From: Rhodovarius crocodyli
GTDB taxonomy: Bacteria; Pseudomonadota; Alphaproteobacteria; Acetobacterales; Acetobacteraceae
Reading direction: 5' to 3'
Assembly: GCA_945901085.1 (NCBI GenBank)
Contig: CAMDJV010000004.1
Span: 54,154 to 118,153 of the forward strand
DNA length: 64,000 nt
Numbering within the stretch: the first letter of the stretch is position 1; each line of letters opens with the position of its first letter. Both the position numbers and the translations under genes were made by a program. Positions 1 through 7,506 of the stretch are shown here, piece by piece. Below the pieces are notes generated by a model. The model was given only the letters and a program-made list of their open reading frames with translations, had not been told where the DNA came from and did not search any database.

Positions 1-34
1 CATCGGAGCAGCCCCGGGCGAGTGCCGCACTCAT
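1..34 (-). CDS. bchN: BchN, light-independent protochlorophyllide reductase subunit N (5' fragment)
   Basis: Only the first 11 codons lie in the window, running off its left edge. The ATG at 34-32 overlaps the bchF stop codon in an ATGA arrangement, which implies translational coupling. The identity is inferred from the usual bchF-bchN order in proteobacterial photosynthesis clusters and not from protein similarity, because too little sequence is present. BchN pairs with BchB to form the catalytic component of dark-operative protochlorophyllide reductase. Confidence 0.55.
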   Translation of the reverse strand, partial: MSAALARGCSD

Positions 35-594
35 GCGCTACGGGTATCCAGGCGGGCGGCACGCAGCTTGAGAATGAATTGCGTGGCATTGACGACATAG
101 GCGGCATAGGCGGCCAGCGCCAACCACATCCGGAATTCAGGGGTGCCTGAATCCGCAAGGAACGCCCAGAGATAGGCCGTGTGCAGCGCAATCACCAGCA
201 TGCTGAACACGTCTTCCCAATAAAAAGCAGGCGCGAAGAGGTATTTGCCGAATACAATCTTCTCCCAGATCGCCCCGGTGACCATGATCGTATATAGGAC
301 CAATGTCTTGAGCACGATCGAGACCTCGGTGGCCAACTGGTACTCACCAGTGCCGAGATAGATGATCACCAGGCTCAGGCTGACCAAAAAAACCAGAAAC
401 TGGAAGGGCGCGAGCAGCCCCTGCACCAGGGTCCATTTCGTGGCATCGCGGCGGCTGCGTTCTTCCTGGGTATACAGAGGCTTACGGGCCGGAGCTTGTA
501 CGGCGTGATGGCGCGTGCAGCGGCCCGAGGCGCAGCCATGGGGGCTGGCATCGACGGTTGCGATCACACGATCAAGCAGCGTGGTTGAACTCAT
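31..594 (-). CDS. bchF: BchF, 2-vinyl bacteriochlorophyllide hydratase
   Basis: The protein has 187 residues. It hydrates the C3 vinyl group of (bacterio)chlorophyllide on the way to bacteriochlorophyll a. After a variable basic N-terminus of about 45 residues comes the family block LYTQEERSRRDATKWTLVQG, then hydrophobic membrane segments (QFLVFLVSLSLVIIYL; TLVLYTIMVTGAIW) and the conserved KYLFAPAFYWEDVFS stretch. The start ATG at 594 has a strong GGAGGAG ribosome site just upstream. The N-terminal extension contains Cys and His residues not typical of the core family. It is transcribed away from aerR, and its stop overlaps the start of bchN. Confidence 0.93.
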   Translation of the reverse strand: MSSTTLLDRVIATVDASPHGCASGRCTRHHAVQAPARKPLYTQEERSRRDATKWTLVQGLLAPFQFLVFLVSLSLVIIYLGTGEYQLATEVSIVLKTLVLYTIMVTGAIWEKIVFGKYLFAPAFYWEDVFSMLVIALHTAYLWAFLADSGTPEFRMWLALAAYAAYVVNATQFILKLRAARLDTRSA

Positions 595-750
595 CGCTTG
601 ACAACTCCTCCTCCCAGGGGGTCCGCTGGCTTTCGGTTCGGAAAAGAAACCATTGGTGGCACAATTTCTTGCGTCATTTGGTTTCTTGGGCGAACCGATA
701 CGGACCTGCTTTCTGGTGTGAATCGGAAGGTAGGGGGAGTGAGCCGAGAG

Positions 751-768
751 TGTCAAGTTCAATTGACG
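751..768. promoter_or_regulatory. PpsR/CrtJ-type operator between bchF and aerR
   Basis: TGTCAA-N6-TTGACG is a TGT-N12-ACG near-palindrome, one base from the TGT-N12-ACA consensus bound by PpsR/CrtJ. Read leftward it contains a perfect TTGACA (756-751) usable as a -35 for bchF. Read rightward a second TTGACA (779-784) lies 18 bases before GATAAC (803-808), a plausible promoter for aerR. The box is therefore placed to control both divergent operons. The assignment rests on pattern match plus context, with ppsR encoded just downstream. Confidence 0.6.
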
Positions 769-778
769 TAAGGCTCGA

Positions 779-808
779 TTGACATCGTTACCGATCCGGG
801 ACGATAAC
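779..808 (+). promoter_or_regulatory. candidate sigma-70 promoter for the aerR-ppsR-bchG-pucC-bchP-hemC operon
   Basis: TTGACA at 779-784, an 18-base spacer and GATAAC at 803-808 sit 21 bases before the aerR ATG. The -35 is consensus and the -10 is weak. It lies 10 bases from the PpsR-type box at 751-768, consistent with repression. No transcript start is known. Confidence 0.4.
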
Positions 809-828
809 GTGGGAAGGGACGAGGACAA

Positions 829-1725
829 ATGCTCAAGCAGCAAAACACCCCGATTGCGCCTGAGGCCGAGCTGAACCAGCCATCGCTGGAGCAGATGGTC
901 CGCAGCCGCGTCATTCCGCAATTGCTGCAATTGCATGACAGTGGGGCCGTGCTGCCGGAGACGGATGGCCTGATCGATGTGCTCCTCGTGGGTGGCAGTG
1001 GCATGGAACAAGCCTCGGCCGCCATGCAGCGCGGTATCGGCTACGAGACCATCATGCTCAGCCTGCTCGCACCTGCCGCGCGCGCCCTGAATACATTGTG
1101 GGAGCAGGATCGCTGCTCCTTTGCCACCGTCACCCTGGCCATGTGGCGCCTGCGCAGCCTGATGCGGCGCTTGGGTGAGGACCATCCTGACCCACTCACC
1201 TCCGCCCATCCCGAACGTATCGTGCTGATCTCCACCCTGCCCGGTGAGCAACATGATTTCGGCGCGGCCATGGTGTCCGAATTCTTCCGCCGCGATGGCT
1301 GGCTGTCACAGCATATCAGGCCCACGACCATTGATGATCTGGTGCGCGAGGTTGACGCGGCGAGGCCGGCGCTGCTCGGCCTGTCCATCGGCCAGACCGA
1401 GGGGCTTGGGCTGCTGCGCAAGAGCATCGCCGCCGTCAGGCGCGCCATGCGGCGCCACGCGCCAGCCATCATGGTGGGTGGTGCGGCACTGAGCATCGAC
1501 CCTGAACTTTCCGCCCGTTCGGGCGCCGATGGCTGCTCGCTGGACGCCCGCACGGCGTTGAGCCTGGCCGCGCGCCTAGTGGATGAGCGGGCGAATCGTT
1601 TCCCCAGCAGCCGAATCGGCCAAACCTCACGAAAGGACAAATTTGTCGGGCTTCCAAACTCCCCCGGGGGCGTTTTTGAGCCTGGACCCGCAGACCACCG
1701 CGCATTTGGTCGCGGCCGCGGCTGA
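829..1725 (+). CDS. aerR: AerR/PpaA-type cobalamin-binding photosynthesis regulator
   Basis: The protein has 298 residues. It has the helical B12-binding cap region (about 15-110) followed by a cobalamin-binding fold (about 128-265). The motif GEQHDFGAAMV, near residue 140, corresponds to the DxHxxG-type histidine that ligates cobalt. AerR/PpaA proteins bind cobalamin light-dependently and antagonise the repressor PpsR/CrtJ. Here ppsR follows directly in another frame and overlaps by 83 bases or more. GAGG at 821-824 precedes the ATG. The last 25-30 residues lie wholly in the overlap, are Pro/Gly/Arg-rich and look unlike a conserved tail. Confidence 0.9.
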   Translation: MLKQQNTPIAPEAELNQPSLEQMVRSRVIPQLLQLHDSGAVLPETDGLIDVLLVGGSGMEQASAAMQRGIGYETIMLSLLAPAARALNTLWEQDRCSFATVTLAMWRLRSLMRRLGEDHPDPLTSAHPERIVLISTLPGEQHDFGAAMVSEFFRRDGWLSQHIRPTTIDDLVREVDAARPALLGLSIGQTEGLGLLRKSIAAVRRAMRRHAPAIMVGGAALSIDPELSARSGADGCSLDARTALSLAARLVDERANRFPSSRIGQTSRKDKFVGLPNSPGGVFEPGPADHRAFGRGRG

Positions 1726-3061
1726 CATCACCTTCGTGCTGGGTGCCACCGGCATGATCGAAGATGTGGCATTCGGCTCCAGCGAGCTTGCCCCTGCCTT
1801 TGCAGGGATGCGCAATTGGGTCGGCCGGGACTGGGCCGAGACAACAACCCCCGACAGCCAGGGCAAGGCCCGCGAAATTCTGGCTGAGGCCGGCACCGGT
1901 GCTGCGCGCGCGCGCCACGTCAACCAGCAGGCGCCGAATGGGCCGGCGGTGGCTTTGATGTGCACCGCGGCGCGCACCGCGCGCGGCCATACGGTGATAT
2001 TCGGCCGCGATCTGCGGCCACTGAGCAGTTTGCAGCAGCAATTGATGGAGGCGCTGCAGGCGGTTGAGCGTGATTACGGCCGGCTGCGGCAGATGGAGAC
2101 GCGCTACCGCGTGTTGTTCCAGATGTCGGCCGAGCCTGTGCTGCTGGCCGATACCGCCACGCTGCGGATCACCGAGAGCAATCTTGCGGCCGATCGCGCC
2201 ATCGCCCTATTGCCCGGCAGTGCCGCCAATCGAAGCCTGACCGATCTCTTCGATCCCTCTGCGGGGCCCAGGCTGCAGGCGCTGTTGAGCCAGGCCCGCG
2301 CCGCCGGCCGGGCGGAGGATGTGCCGCTGCGCATGGCGGGGGGTGTGCGCGATGTGCTCGTCTCCGCCTCCATGCTGCGTTACGACGACAACAGCTTTTT
2401 CATGCTCCGCCTGGCCACCGGGCAGGCGCCTGAGATGCGCCTGCCGGGGGGGGAGGCGCGGATATCCTCCTTTCTCTCGGTGGCACCTGATGGCGTGGTG
2501 GTGACCAGCGGCGATGGCAGCATGCTGGCGGCCAACCCTGCCTTCCTGGCCATGGCGGAATTATCGAGTTTCGGCGAGGCGAATGGTGAAAATCTTGGCC
2601 GCTTCCTGGGCCGGCAGGAGGTCGAGCTTGATGTGCTGATCGCCAATCTGCGGATGCGCGGGCCGGTGCGCCTGCTGCAAACCGCGCTGCGGGGCGCCTT
2701 GGGAAGCACGTCGCAGGTTGAGGTTTCGGCGGCCGAAATGGCGGGCCAGGGCCAGCCGGCCTATGGTTTTGCGATTCGCGATGTGGGTCCACGCATTGGT
2801 GGCAGCAACACCGCGCGCGGCGGCGGCATGCCCGCACCGGCGGCCAATCTGGCCGAATTGGTAGGCCGTGTGCCGCTGCGCGAACTCGTGCGCGACGCGA
2901 CCGATGTGATCGAGAAAATGGCCATCGAGGCCGCCCTTGAGCTGTCATCCGACAACCGCGCCTTGGCGGCGGAAATGCTCGGCCTGTCGCGGCAATCGCT
3001 CTATGTCAAATTGCGCCGCTTCAATATCGGCGGCGCCGAGCACAGTGAGGAAGAGGCCTGA
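1643..3061 (+). CDS. ppsR: PpsR/CrtJ, photosynthesis gene repressor
   Basis: The product is about 472 residues. It has an N-terminal domain, the helical linker LQAVERDYGRLRQMETRYRV, two PAS domains (about 155-265 and 275-385) and a C-terminal Fis-type helix-turn-helix (NRALAAEMLGLSRQSLYVKL). I chose TTG at 1643 because AAAGGA (1632-1637) precedes it at ideal spacing and the N-terminus then matches the length of Rhodobacter PpsR. An in-frame ATG at 1583 would add 20 residues. PpsR binds TGT-N12-ACA sites and represses bch, crt and puc genes. Unusually, the only cysteine is in the N-terminal domain; the HTH-proximal redox Cys of CrtJ/PpsR is Ala here (EKMAIEAALEL). The stop overlaps the bchG ATG. 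Confidence 0.93.
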   Translation: MSGFQTPPGAFLSLDPQTTAHLVAAAADITFVLGATGMIEDVAFGSSELAPAFAGMRNWVGRDWAETTTPDSQGKAREILAEAGTGAARARHVNQQAPNGPAVALMCTAARTARGHTVIFGRDLRPLSSLQQQLMEALQAVERDYGRLRQMETRYRVLFQMSAEPVLLADTATLRITESNLAADRAIALLPGSAANRSLTDLFDPSAGPRLQALLSQARAAGRAEDVPLRMAGGVRDVLVSASMLRYDDNSFFMLRLATGQAPEMRLPGGEARISSFLSVAPDGVVVTSGDGSMLAANPAFLAMAELSSFGEANGENLGRFLGRQEVELDVLIANLRMRGPVRLLQTALRGALGSTSQVEVSAAEMAGQGQPAYGFAIRDVGPRIGGSNTARGGGMPAPAANLAELVGRVPLRELVRDATDVIEKMAIEAALELSSDNRALAAEMLGLSRQSLYVKLRRFNIGGAEHSEEEA

Positions 3062-3948
3062 TGTCGGACCATGCCATGCAAAGGCTGGCCCCCTCGGCCG
3101 TGCTGGAACTGCTCAAGCCCGTCACCTGGTTCCCGCCATGCTGGGCCTTTCTCTGCGGCGTGGTCTCGGCCGGCGTGCCGCTGCATACCCATCCCGGTGA
3201 GATCGCGCTCGGCGTGCTGCTCTGCGGGCCTATGGTCTGCGCCACATCGCAGGCGATCAATGATTGGCATGACCGCCATGTCGATGCGATCAATGAGCCC
3301 AATCGGCCGATCCCCTCGGGCCGCATCCCCGGCCAATGGGGGCTTTATATCGCCTGGATCTGGGCTGGGCTTTCCATGCTGGTGGCAGCGGCGCTGGGGC
3401 CGGTGGTGATGGCGGCAACCGTATTGGGCCTGATCTTTGCCTGGGCCTATAGCGCGCCGCCGCTGCGGCTGAAGCTCAATGGCTGGTTGGGCAATGCGGC
3501 CTGTGGGCTGTGCTATGAGGGGCTGGCCTGGGTCACCGGGGCTGCGGTGATGCTCAATGGCGCGCTGCCCTCGGCCGAGGTGTTCTGGCTCGCCGGCCTT
3601 TATAGCGTCGGCACCATCGGCATCATGGTGCTGAATGATTTCAAGTCGATCGAGGGTGATCGGGTGATGGGCGTGGCCTCGTTACCGGTCCAACTCGGGC
3701 CCGAGCGCGCGGCGCGGGTGGCCTGCTGGTTCATGCTGGTGCCGCAGGCTGTGGTGGTGGGGCTGCTCATCAACTGGGGCCTGCCATGGGCCGCGCCGCT
3801 GATCATTGTGCTGATGGTGGCGCAACTCGCTTGCATCCCGCGCCTGCTGCGTGACCCGCGCGCCCAGGCGCCCTGGTACAATGCCACTGGTGTGGGGCTT
3901 TCGGTGCTGGGCATGATGGTCTGTGCGGTGGCGCTGCGATGGCTGTGA
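3061..3948 (+). CDS. bchG: BchG, bacteriochlorophyll a synthase (geranylgeranyl transferase)
   Basis: This 295-residue membrane prenyltransferase of the UbiA family esterifies bacteriochlorophyllide with geranylgeranyl diphosphate. The first Asp-rich motif is NDWHDRHVDAINEPNRPIPS (about residues 67-86) and the second is NDFKSIEGD (about 195-203), both typical of chlorophyll synthases. About eight hydrophobic segments are visible. The ATG overlaps the last base of the ppsR stop, and the end overlaps the next gene by 10 bases, so the genes are tightly coupled. The bchG-pucC-like-bchP order is the classic one in purple bacteria. Confidence 0.95.
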   Translation: MSDHAMQRLAPSAVLELLKPVTWFPPCWAFLCGVVSAGVPLHTHPGEIALGVLLCGPMVCATSQAINDWHDRHVDAINEPNRPIPSGRIPGQWGLYIAWIWAGLSMLVAAALGPVVMAATVLGLIFAWAYSAPPLRLKLNGWLGNAACGLCYEGLAWVTGAAVMLNGALPSAEVFWLAGLYSVGTIGIMVLNDFKSIEGDRVMGVASLPVQLGPERAARVACWFMLVPQAVVVGLLINWGLPWAAPLIIVLMVAQLACIPRLLRDPRAQAPWYNATGVGLSVLGMMVCAVALRWL

Positions 3949-5261
3949 CAATGGCTCCACGCCTGGCCTGCGGCGCGCCCGGCCTGTCCTGGTTCGGCAT
4001 TTTCCGGCTCGGTCTGGTGCAGACGGCGCTGGGCGGGGTGGTGGTGCTCTGCACCTCGACCATCAACCGGGCGATGGTGGTGGAGCTGGCCCTGCCGGCC
4101 ACGCTGCCCGGCCTATTGGTCGCGCTGCATTACGCCATGCAGATGCTGCGGCCACGGATGGGCCATGGCTCGGATGCCGGTGGGCGGCGCACGCCATGGA
4201 TCATTGGTGGGATGGCGGTGCTGGCGCTGGGCGGGGCGGGTGCCGGCTTCGCCACCGCCCTGATGGAGGAGCATTTCGCACTTGGTCTCATCATGGCCGT
4301 ATCCGCTTTCGTGATGATCGGCGCGGGTGTGGGGGCCGCTGGTACGTCCCTGCTCACGCTGCTGGCGGGCGAGGTGGCGCCGGCCCGACGCGCCGCGGCG
4401 GGCACCATCGTATGGCTGATGATGATCATGGGCTTTGCCATCACCGCCGGGATTGCCGGGCGGCTGCTGGACCCCTTCTCGCCCGAGCGGCTTTTTGCCG
4501 TGGTGGGCGGGCTTTCCGCCGCTGCCTTCGTGCTGGCGAGCCTTTCCGTGCTGGGCATTGAGCGGCATGTGCCGCGCCCGGCTGAGCGGCGGGAGGTGGA
4601 TTTCCGTGCCGCCCTGGCCAGTGTCTGGGCCGAGCCTGCGGCGCGGCAATTCACCATCTTCGTGTTCATTTCGATGCTGGCCTATAGCGCGGCAGACCTG
4701 ATCCTGGAGCCCTTCGCCGGCGAGGTGTTTGGCCTCTCCATCGGCCAATCCACAGCCCTTGCCGGGCAGCAGAATGCCGGTACGGCGCTGGGGATGGCGT
4801 TGGTGGGGCTGATGGGCAGCCTGTTTGCCGGGCGGGCATTGGGCTCATTGCGCGGCTGGCGGGTGGTGGGGTGCATCGCCTCGGCGCTGATGCTGGTGCT
4901 GCTGGCGGGCGCGCGCCCCGGTTTCCCGCTGGGGGCGGGTTTCTTTCTGCTCGGCGTTGGCAATGGCGCCTTCGCCGCTGCGGCCATTGCCTCGATGATG
5001 CAACTCGCCGGCCGTGAGGGCGAGGAGCGTGCGGGCATGCGCATGGGCCTGTGGGGGGCGGCGCAGGCCATCGCCTTTGGCCTGGGCGGGCTGGCCGGCA
5101 CCGTGCTCTGCGACATTGGCCGCGCCGTGACCGGCGAGGCCTCCACCGCCTATTCCATGGTCTTCATTGTGGAGGCCCTGCTCTTCATCGCCTCGGCCGT
5201 TCTGGCCTGGCGCATCGGCGCGACGGCGCGCCCAATCATCGGTAAGGAAGCACAAGCATGA
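3939..5261 (+). CDS. PucC-family MFS-like protein between bchG and bchP (Orf428/Bch2 type)
   Basis: A 440-residue, roughly 12-segment membrane protein of the PucC/LhaA/BCH2 family. Family signatures are STINRAMVVELALPA near residue 38, RPRMGHGSDAGGRRTPWI (about 70-87) and GLSIGQSTALAGQQNAGTALGM (about 266). PucC-family proteins aid light-harvesting complex assembly or pigment delivery. The copy between bchG and bchP is conserved but its exact role is less defined. The ATG at 3939 overlaps bchG; an in-frame ATG at 3951 is an alternative start. The end overlaps bchP as ATGA. Confidence 0.9.
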   Translation: MAVTMAPRLACGAPGLSWFGIFRLGLVQTALGGVVVLCTSTINRAMVVELALPATLPGLLVALHYAMQMLRPRMGHGSDAGGRRTPWIIGGMAVLALGGAGAGFATALMEEHFALGLIMAVSAFVMIGAGVGAAGTSLLTLLAGEVAPARRAAAGTIVWLMMIMGFAITAGIAGRLLDPFSPERLFAVVGGLSAAAFVLASLSVLGIERHVPRPAERREVDFRAALASVWAEPAARQFTIFVFISMLAYSAADLILEPFAGEVFGLSIGQSTALAGQQNAGTALGMALVGLMGSLFAGRALGSLRGWRVVGCIASALMLVLLAGARPGFPLGAGFFLLGVGNGAFAAAAIASMMQLAGREGEERAGMRMGLWGAAQAIAFGLGGLAGTVLCDIGRAVTGEASTAYSMVFIVEALLFIASAVLAWRIGATARPIIGKEAQA

Positions 5262-6436
5262 CCGAAATTTTCGACGTTGTTGTCGTCGGTGGTGGGCCAT
5301 CGGGCGCCACGGCGGCGGATGATCTGGCCCGTGCCGGCCGGCATGTCCTGTTGCTCGACCGCGCAGGGCGCATCAAGCCCTGCGGCGGTGCCATTCCGCC
5401 TCGGGCGATTCGTGACTTCCAGATCCCCGACGAGCAGATCGTGGCGCGCATCAATTGCGCCCGGATCGTCGCGCCGTCGAAGAAATGGGTCGATATGCCG
5501 GTGGAAAATGGCTATGTCGGCATGGTCGATCGCGAGCATTTTGACGAATGGCTGCGCGCGCGCGCAGCCGAACATGGTGCCGACTGGCGGCGTGGTAATT
5601 TCGAATCGATCAGCCGTGATGCCGATGGCCTCTCGGTGATCGAATATACCCCCAAGGGTTCGGAAGAGGTGGTGCGGGTGCGCGCACGCTGCGTGATCGG
5701 CGCCGATGGCGCACGCAGCAAGGTGGCCAAACAGGCCCTGCCCGACCAGCCAGTGCCCAAATGCGTCTATGCCTATCACGAGATCGTGGCCGCACCGCAG
5801 GATAGCGACTGGGACGGCAAACGCTGCGACGTGATCTATGAGGGCAAATACTCGCCCGATTTCTACTCCTGGGTCTTTCCCCATGGCAGCACCGCCTCGA
5901 TCGGCACGGGCAGTGCCAATAAGGGTTTTTCCCTGCGTGGTTCGATCGGCACCCTGCGCGCGAGCATGGGGATGGATGGCTGGCACACCATCCGCCGCGA
6001 GGGCGCGCCGATTCCGCTCAAGCCGCTGAAGAGATGGGATAATGGCCGCGACGTGGTGCTGGCGGGCGATGCAGCGGGCGTGGTTGCCCCAGCATCGGGT
6101 GAGGGCATTTACTACGCCATGCTGGGTGGCCGCCTGGCCGCGCTGGCGGCAGAAAAGCTGCTGGAGACCGGTGATGTCCGGGCGCTGAAAATGGCGCGGA
6201 AATTGTTCATGAAGGACCATGGCCAGGTGTTTCTGGTGCTTGGCATCATGCAATTGTTTTGGTACCGTAATGACTGGACACGGGAGCGTTTCGTGAAAAT
6301 GTGCAAAGACCCTGATGTCCAGCGCCTGACCTGGGAGGGATACATGAATAAGAAACTTGTCCGCAGAGACCCGCTGGCGCATGCAAAGATATTCTTCAAG
6401 GACACGGCACAACTCCTGGGGCTGACACGGGCATGA
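5258..6436 (+). CDS. bchP: BchP, geranylgeranyl diphosphate/bacteriochlorophyll reductase
   Basis: This 392-residue FAD enzyme reduces three double bonds of the geranylgeranyl tail to give phytyl bacteriochlorophyll. The N-terminal Rossmann motif VVGGGPSGATAADDLARAG (about 8-26), the motif CGGAIPPRAI near 46, and the second flavin motif VVLAGDAAGVVAPASGEGIYYAM (about 266-288) are all present. TAAGGAAG at 5243-5250 is a good ribosome site. It overlaps the preceding pucC-like gene and the following hemC, each by ATGA. Confidence 0.95.
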   Translation: MTEIFDVVVVGGGPSGATAADDLARAGRHVLLLDRAGRIKPCGGAIPPRAIRDFQIPDEQIVARINCARIVAPSKKWVDMPVENGYVGMVDREHFDEWLRARAAEHGADWRRGNFESISRDADGLSVIEYTPKGSEEVVRVRARCVIGADGARSKVAKQALPDQPVPKCVYAYHEIVAAPQDSDWDGKRCDVIYEGKYSPDFYSWVFPHGSTASIGTGSANKGFSLRGSIGTLRASMGMDGWHTIRREGAPIPLKPLKRWDNGRDVVLAGDAAGVVAPASGEGIYYAMLGGRLAALAAEKLLETGDVRALKMARKLFMKDHGQVFLVLGIMQLFWYRNDWTRERFVKMCKDPDVQRLTWEGYMNKKLVRRDPLAHAKIFFKDTAQLLGLTRA

Positions 6437-7461
6437 GCGAGACATCAGAACGGACGCGACTCGACACCGCAGCCCAACACGACACGGGCTCCATGGTGCG
6501 CCCGCATCATCGCAACCTGCCGATGATGGTGGGCACCCGCGCCTCGCCACTCGCACTATACCAGACCCGGCATTTCCTCAGCCTGATCACGCGCTTCTGC
6601 CCCTTGATGCGTGGCCAGGATGCGTTTCAGGAACACCAGATCATCACCTCGGGCGATGCGATCCAGTCGCGCCGCCTGGCCGAGATTGGCGGCAAGGGCC
6701 TCTTCGCCAAGGAAATCCATGAGGCGCTGCTGGATGGGCGTTGCGATTTCGCCGTCCATTCGCTGAAGGATCTTGAGACCGAACTGCCCCCCGGCATCGT
6801 GCTGGCCTGCGTGCTGGAGCGGGAAGACCCGCGCGATGCCATCATCCTGGGTGCTGGCATGGAGGATGCGATTGATCCTTCCAACCCGCTCGCCGCCCTG
6901 CCGCAGGGCGCGCTGATCGGCACCTCCTCGGTGCGGCGTCAGGCGCAGTTGCTGGCAGCTAGGCCGGATCTGCGGATCGGCATGCTGCGCGGCAATGTGC
7001 AAACCAGGCTCAGCCGCGTTCATGGCGGCCATGTCAGCGCCACGCTTCTCGCCATCGCCGGCCTCAAGCGGCTCGAGATGGAGCGCGAGGCGGATCTGGT
7101 GCTCGAGCCGGAAATCATGGTCCCCGCCGCCTGCCAGGGCATTATCGGCGTGACCGTGCGCGAGGATGATGACGAGCTGCGCGAGATGCTCAGCGCCATC
7201 GAGCACAAGCCCTCGCGCATCGTGGCGGATGCCGAGCGGGCGCTGCTGGGGGCGCTTGATGGCTCCTGCCGCACGCCGATCGGCGCCTATGCCCGTCTGC
7301 TGCCGGACAACCAATTGCGGCTGACCGGGCTGATCGCTCGCGCGGATGGAAGCTTCATCCTCAAGCGCGAAGTGGTGGGCCATGCCCGCGATGCGGCGCT
7401 GCTGGGCCGGGAGTTGGGCCTGGAATTGGGCGCGGATAGCCCGGCGGATGTGTTTGGCTGA
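6433..7461 (+). CDS. hemC: HemC, hydroxymethylbilane synthase (porphobilinogen deaminase)
   Basis: 342 residues. It polymerises four porphobilinogens into hydroxymethylbilane, the linear precursor of haem and bacteriochlorophyll. Family motifs include GTRASPLALYQ, EIGGKGLFAKEIHEALL, DFAVHSLKD (catalytic Asp), SSVRRQAQLLA and LDGSCRTPIGAYA, whose cysteine carries the dipyrromethane cofactor. About 32 residues precede the usual N-terminus (MMVGTRASP at about 6523), so an internal start is possible. However, ATGA overlap with bchP favours the upstream start. Placement at the end of a bch operon would link tetrapyrrole supply to photopigment regulation. Confidence 0.94.
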   Translation: MSETSERTRLDTAAQHDTGSMVRPHHRNLPMMVGTRASPLALYQTRHFLSLITRFCPLMRGQDAFQEHQIITSGDAIQSRRLAEIGGKGLFAKEIHEALLDGRCDFAVHSLKDLETELPPGIVLACVLEREDPRDAIILGAGMEDAIDPSNPLAALPQGALIGTSSVRRQAQLLAARPDLRIGMLRGNVQTRLSRVHGGHVSATLLAIAGLKRLEMEREADLVLEPEIMVPAACQGIIGVTVREDDDELREMLSAIEHKPSRIVADAERALLGALDGSCRTPIGAYARLLPDNQLRLTGLIARADGSFILKREVVGHARDAALLGRELGLELGADSPADVFG

Positions 7462-7462
7462 A

Positions 7463-7503
7463 CGGGCGGCAGGGGGCGCGCCGAGTTGCCCCCTGCCCCG
7501 CCC
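7463..7503. terminator. hairpin between convergent hemC and the Bcr/CflA gene
   Basis: GGGCGG-CAGGGGG (7463-7475) pairs with CCCCCTG-CCCCGCCC (7489-7503), with a small bulge and a loop of about 13 bases. It fills the gap between two convergent genes, so it could end both transcripts. No T-tract is visible on either side. Confidence 0.45.
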
Positions 7504-7506
7504 GCG

